From Hemicentrotus pulcherrimus (taxonomy: Eukaryota > Echinodermata > Echinoidea > Camarodonta > Strongylocentrotidae), in assembly GCA_003118195.1 (NCBI GenBank), contig BEXV01001668.1:16216-26232 (forward strand): a stretch of 10,017 nucleotides of DNA, read 5' to 3'. Positions 6,781-10,017 of this stretch are shown piece by piece. The notes under the pieces were generated by a model. It did no database searches. It had not been told where the DNA came from and saw only the letters and a program-made list of their open reading frames with translations. Position 1 is the stretch's first letter. The number at the start of each line of letters is the position of its first letter. The position numbers were made by a program, and so were the translations under genes.

Positions 6781-7386
6781 TTCTACGTACTACGAGATAA
6801 TAGATTTTTGTTTTTATCTTGCATGTTTAATAAGGAAGAGTTAACCTTGATTAGTTTGGTTGCTATAAGAATTTAATTGCAATGCACTAAAACGTATATA
6901 GCTATATGTAAAGATGTGTTATTTTATAATTTCCAGGTGAAATATACCGTACATGGACGTGTATAAATGTCGCCTATTTAAGCTCTAGAGATTGTAAATG
7001 ATTGTTGTAAATTGTTAGGATTTATATCGCTATAGCTATCGTGTTTATTTTGGTACATGGTTGGCTATTTTGGTTTCGATTTAATTCTTTTAGGGACAAG
7101 CTGGGCTCGTAGCCTTAACCCTATGCACACATCAGGTCATAAGGTAATATCTATTTTCCATGGGAAATATTGAATGTTGGAACCGGGAAGTATTGATTGA
7201 TATTGTGGAATAATCGTGTACCGATAAAAAGATGTATACAATGAAATAATATACTCTTATACTCTAATTTCATATTGAATCCAAATCATTTTATTATGTC
7301 ATTTATATGTGAGTACATTTATATTGAGCAGATGGCTCTTAAATAAACTATATGCACAATTTATTTTACTCTTGAAGTTGCTTGAT
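6781..7386. other. AT-rich sequence with no recognisable feature
   Basis: I see no gene or mobile element. A near-palindrome ACGTATATAGCTATATGT lies near 6893-6910; it is the sort of structure expected by chance in AT-rich DNA. Confidence 0.5.
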
Positions 7387-7440
7387 TTTCTTGTGATACA
7401 CATACTCATATTTCTTGTGATACACATACACATACTCATT
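7387..7440 (+). repeat. Two-copy tandem repeat (TTTCTTGTGATACACATACTCAT)
   Basis: Unit one (7387-7410) and unit two (7411-7440) are nearly identical. The second has an internal six-base ACACAT expansion. The open frame that spans it (63 codons from 7309) simply translates the repeat and is not considered a gene. Confidence 0.75.
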
Positions 7441-8380
7441 TCATCAGAAACTATTTCATCGTCAGACCATTATGATTTACAGTATTTAAATCTGACATAA
7501 GCAAAAGGAACTTTTATGTAAATGACATGTCAGGATTATGTAGCTCGATCTAAATTCATGCATTCGCAAAATAAAATTATTATCTCTTTCATCACGTATC
7601 ACGTATACTATCGAGTTACCGAATAGATTACAAAAGTTCTTATACATTATATATATGCGTGAATATACCCTACTTCTTAAAAAGTTCCAGTTACTTTAGT
7701 CAAACATAATTTTGAATGACTAATACTTATCTGATACGGTGTCGATACACTTCCGTAGTGTAAGTAGTATTCATGTCACGTCAACTTTCAAGTCTAAATT
7801 CACCAGAGAATAGAAACGTACATGTATGCACGTAAAAAAACCAATTAAGCAACAAAAGTGGTGATTATAGTTATATACAGATACAAAAATCGAGAAATAC
7901 GTCCGAAGTGTATCAAGCGCCTAGGAACGAACGGAACTGGACTCCAAGGGAGCGTAGAGGGCGCCGAAGGGCTAAGAATGCCCGTGATCGACAACCATAT
8001 GCAATAAAAGAAAGGAGACCAGTGGAATGTCATCTGTAAAAGACGTACTATTATGTACTTTGCTAGTAGACTACAATAATGTTTGTTAAAATCTTGAAAC
8101 TTTCCACTGCGTATGCCATAGAGAATTTGAAACGACGCCGCATCTAGCTCCTTCCAAAACGGTTTTGAAATTATAGTTGTGCCTTGTCCTTGACATAATT
8201 CATGCCTAGGTGAAATCAAGACAGATAAGGACAAATATACTGGTAATTCAAATGCAATCTCTGGAAAAATTATTCATGTGTAATAGGATGCGGAGATGAC
8301 TCAAATTAACAAGATGAGCAGTTACTTGCACTGTCTTAGGTATATCTAGACTCTACCCAGTCAGACCTGCATACAGCAGT
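7441..8380. other. Region without a recognisable gene or repeat
   Basis: The sequence is mostly AT-rich, with a short GC-richer, CpG-containing patch around 7915-7990. The minus strand has the longest open frame of the window (about 7845-8234, 129 codons counted from a TTG). It has no initiating ATG near its start and no recognisable domain, and it is not annotated as a gene. Confidence 0.45.
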
Positions 8381-8506
8381 TAAAACAAAAAACAATTTAA
8401 GAAATAGAAAAAAAAAAATAAAAAAATAAAAAAAAAAAAAAAAAAAAAAATAAAAAAAAAAAATTCAAAATTTAAAAAAAATAAAAAATAAAAAAAAATT
8501 TAAAAG
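8381..8506 (+). repeat. A-rich low-complexity tract, (A)nT
   Basis: About 125 bases consist almost only of A with scattered T, including an uninterrupted A run of more than 20 bases. It may be an expanded poly(A) tail of an unrecognised retroposed sequence lying to its left on the + strand, or a simple A-rich expansion. No element body could be recognised upstream. Confidence 0.85.
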
Positions 8507-8565
8507 TCGTCAAAAGTAGGCATCATGTATATCTTGCGATAATATTCAGACGAGGGAATAGAAGA

Positions 8566-8907
8566 TTATTCGTGCCTTCTTCCTGGATGATCTGTTTCAG
8601 GAGTCTCGTAGCTAGGGGACTCTGGCAATTCAGACATGGCAACACGCTGAAAAGCCGATACCTTTTCCTCGTCACAGGGAAACAGTCTGGGCGCTAAGGT
8701 TGCACGTGGTTTTGATGGTGAACTCCTCATCACCATTTACCATCCTCTCGGTGAAGCTGTTCTCCCAAAATACGTCACATAAATGAAAGGTGTCCTTGGA
8801 CCACATGGTACAAATAAATGATGCCGATTTGCCTTCTTGTACCGCTCGGTCACCAGGTTACGAGAGAAATGCAAACGGTTGTGAACATCCCGCCAGGGAG
8901 AAAAATC
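8566..8907 (-). pseudogene. Possible frameshifted coding remnant, unknown family
   Basis: On the minus strand, this GC-balanced block between AT-rich flanks has overlapping open stretches that could be joined by single-base frame changes. Frame A (8907-8740) reads DFSPWRDVHNRL, then LVTERYKK. Frame B (8857-8675) reads ASFICTMWSKDTFHLCDVFW, then TERMVNGDEEFTIKTTCNL. Back in frame A (8736-8569) it reads CDEEKVSAFQRVAMSEL and ends in a Pro/Glu/Thr-rich tail before TAA at 8568-8566. Amino-acid composition looks protein-like rather than AT-rich noise, with many charged residues and several Trp and Cys. I do not recognise the family. It could be an old pseudogene, an exon piece with sequencing errors, or chance. 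There is no convincing splice site or upstream ATG; the only in-frame ATG in frame B, at 8806, would give 44 residues. Confidence 0.25.
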
Positions 8908-9041
8908 CTAACTAACCCATATCAGTACTATGAAATACATTTTTGCTTTTGATTCCAATGAGGATAAACTATTAGATGTGATCCACAGTCGATCGTCGGT
9001 ACGAGTTATGGTTTCCACCTGCTTTAAATGCAAATCGAAGA

Positions 9042-9562
9042 CAAAAGTTGGTGTGCAGTTTGACCAATCACAACTTGCTTTAATCCGTCAAGATTTAACT
9101 CAAGCTCAATCTAATCTACACTAGCTTGATAGATTCAACTTGAGGTGGTCTAACGACACTTTTAATCATTTGTAATGTATACTCTCTGTCACTGTACGCA
9201 TTTGAAGGCAATTCAATATCATTCACGTATGCCAATTAATCACACTTCATTCATATACGGTCAATAACGTGTAAGAAGGTAACAAAGTAGGGATACAATT
9301 CATCATGTTGCATTAATCATGCTTGATAAAAACACGCCCTCCTCTAAATTTTGTTTAAATACATTATCATATTTTAGGAAATTTGTTGAAACAACAACAA
9401 CCAACATTATTTTAGCAGTCAATCAAATGATTTCAAGTGCCATTACTTCAACTTAAGATGGAATTTATCACCCACGTGTAGTTTCTGTGTAGCCTAAGTA
9501 TGGGTCCTTAAACCTTGGAGTTGAAAACGTATTGCGATTGGTCAAACTGCAAACCGTCTTTG
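9042..9562. mobile_element. Degenerate inverted-repeat element (third MITE)
   Basis: The arm at 9042-9095 matches the reverse complement of 9511-9562 over about 50 bases at moderate identity. It includes a perfect 16-base core TGCAGTTTGACCAATC (9054-9069 against 9536-9551). About 415 bp separates the arms and shows no coding frame. The design fits an old non-autonomous DNA transposon. Its true ends and target duplication are not resolved, and superfamily is not assigned. An open frame of 64 codons at 8930-9124 runs into the left arm and is regarded as chance. Confidence 0.65.
9088..9143. repeat. Imperfect hairpin inside the third MITE
   Basis: TCAAGATTTAACTCAAGCT (9088-9106) is imperfectly complementary to AGCTTGATAGATTCAACTTGA (9123-9143), with clean pairing at CAAGCT/AGCTTG and TCAAG/CTTGA. 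TTCAACTTRAGRTGG also recurs as a direct repeat near 9134 and 9447, so the element contains more internal symmetry than its termini alone. Confidence 0.5.
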
Positions 9563-9595
9563 GTTTGGGAGGGAACTAGAAACAAGCAAGATAGA

Positions 9596-9608
9596 AGACA
9601 GACAGACA
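9596..9608 (+). repeat. Short (AGAC)3 microsatellite
   Basis: AGACAGACAGACA forms three tandem tetranucleotide units just outside the right arm of the third inverted-repeat element. Confidence 0.8.
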
Positions 9609-9754
9609 TAAAAGAGGAGGGATTTGTAGATATTAGTACTTAGATGATATATGAGTGTCTGTCTCCTATACCGGGGTAAGAATTTAATTCTTATACTAAT
9701 CATACATTTATATCCCTTACAAACCCTTCATATATATTATTTCAGAGGACAAAT

Positions 9755-9858
9755 GAATAATGATGATGATGATGATGGTGATGATGATAATCCTGACGAT
9801 AATGGTTATAATAATGATAGTAATGGTAATAATAATATTGATGATAATATAATGATAA
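9755..9858 (+). repeat. Imperfect GAT/AAT trinucleotide microsatellite
   Basis: About 100 bases are built from GAT and AAT triplets, beginning with a run of pure GAT units around 9760-9776 and decaying toward the right. An open frame across it (from 9651) yields an Asp/Asn-only peptide and reflects the repeat, not a gene. Confidence 0.9.
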
Positions 9859-10017
9859 CAGTGTTAAATCATACTTTGCTATAGCGGCTTAAAGGAGCTA
9901 CACAAAGAAAATTTACTAAAAACTGATAATTAGAACAAATTACATATGGATGGAAAGATTTTCCCTTGAAAAACACGAATAATTTGCTGAGAAATCATAT
10001 AGATATCGTGGAGAGGC
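9859..10017. other. Terminal AT-rich sequence
   Basis: Nothing recognisable is seen between the microsatellite and the end of the window. Confidence 0.5.

Noticed and set aside
7845..8234. Minus-strand open frame of 129 codons, the longest in the window
   Set aside because: It opens at TTG without a nearby ATG, shows no recognisable domain, and ends in T-rich-type hydrophobic residues. A frame of this length is expected by chance in about 10 kb of AT-rich DNA.
8672..8806. Resemblance of NGDEEFTIKTT on the minus strand to a strand of intracellular lipid-binding proteins
   Set aside because: Only about ten residues match the GD...IKT pattern. The sequence before and after does not follow that fold's conserved positions, so no family name is given.
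9651..9884. Asp/Asn-rich open frame
   Set aside because: It is a translated GAT/AAT microsatellite with an unrelated T-rich leader.

Overview
This window looks like intergenic or intronic DNA of an animal with a repeat-rich, AT-rich genome. No intact protein-coding gene, tRNA or rRNA was recognised. The best clue to the organism is the repeat content. It has wreckage of two different non-LTR retrotransposons, a short inverted-repeat element with a CCTGTTTCAT terminus and an internal ATTGGCTGAGAGC stretch, a fragment with two AAAGCGC motifs, and two TTAA-flanked MITEs. From memory, that mix fits marine invertebrate deuterostomes, echinoderms most likely. This attribution is an inference and was not checked against any database.

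Layout, left to right. Bases 1-12 are a G homopolymer at the window edge. Bases 100-690 hold two diverged copies of one unit, about 390-426 bp apart. Bases 950-1956 are a 5'-truncated, frameshifted Jockey/CR1-like retrotransposon on the + strand, with only the C-terminal part of its reverse transcriptase ORF and an A-rich 3' tail. Bases 1957-2560 are C-rich and G-poor on the + strand, interrupted by a ~153-bp inverted-repeat MITE (2269-2421). Bases 2617-2690 resemble the 3' tail of a dispersed repeat. After an AT-rich stretch, 3362-4189 is a second dead retrotransposon, of the L1/Tx1 type, again only the C-terminal end of ORF2 plus a 3' UTR and A tail.

The best-defined elements are at 5071-5604 and 5700-6071. 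They are two members of one MITE family in the same orientation, each with near-perfect inverted ends (AGGGATAGTTGAGTT) and flanked on both sides by TTAA, as expected for piggyBac-type transposition. Bases 6076-6780 contain a short minisatellite, a hairpin and a duplicated poly(A)-signal block; this could be the 3' end of a noncoding transcript or of an LTR, but it cannot be named. Bases 6781-8385 are AT-rich with almost nothing recognisable. An A-rich tract lies at 8381-8506. Bases 8566-8907 (minus strand) carry a more GC-balanced stretch that reads like a frameshifted coding remnant of unknown identity. Bases 9042-9562 form a third, older inverted-repeat element, and 9755-9858 is an imperfect GAT/AAT microsatellite.

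The parts do not work together as a genetic system. The window is best read as a graveyard of transposable elements of different ages. Nothing here supports a new biological system. The items most worth a second look are the TTAA MITE pair, the minus-strand coding-like remnant and the duplicated poly(A)-signal module.
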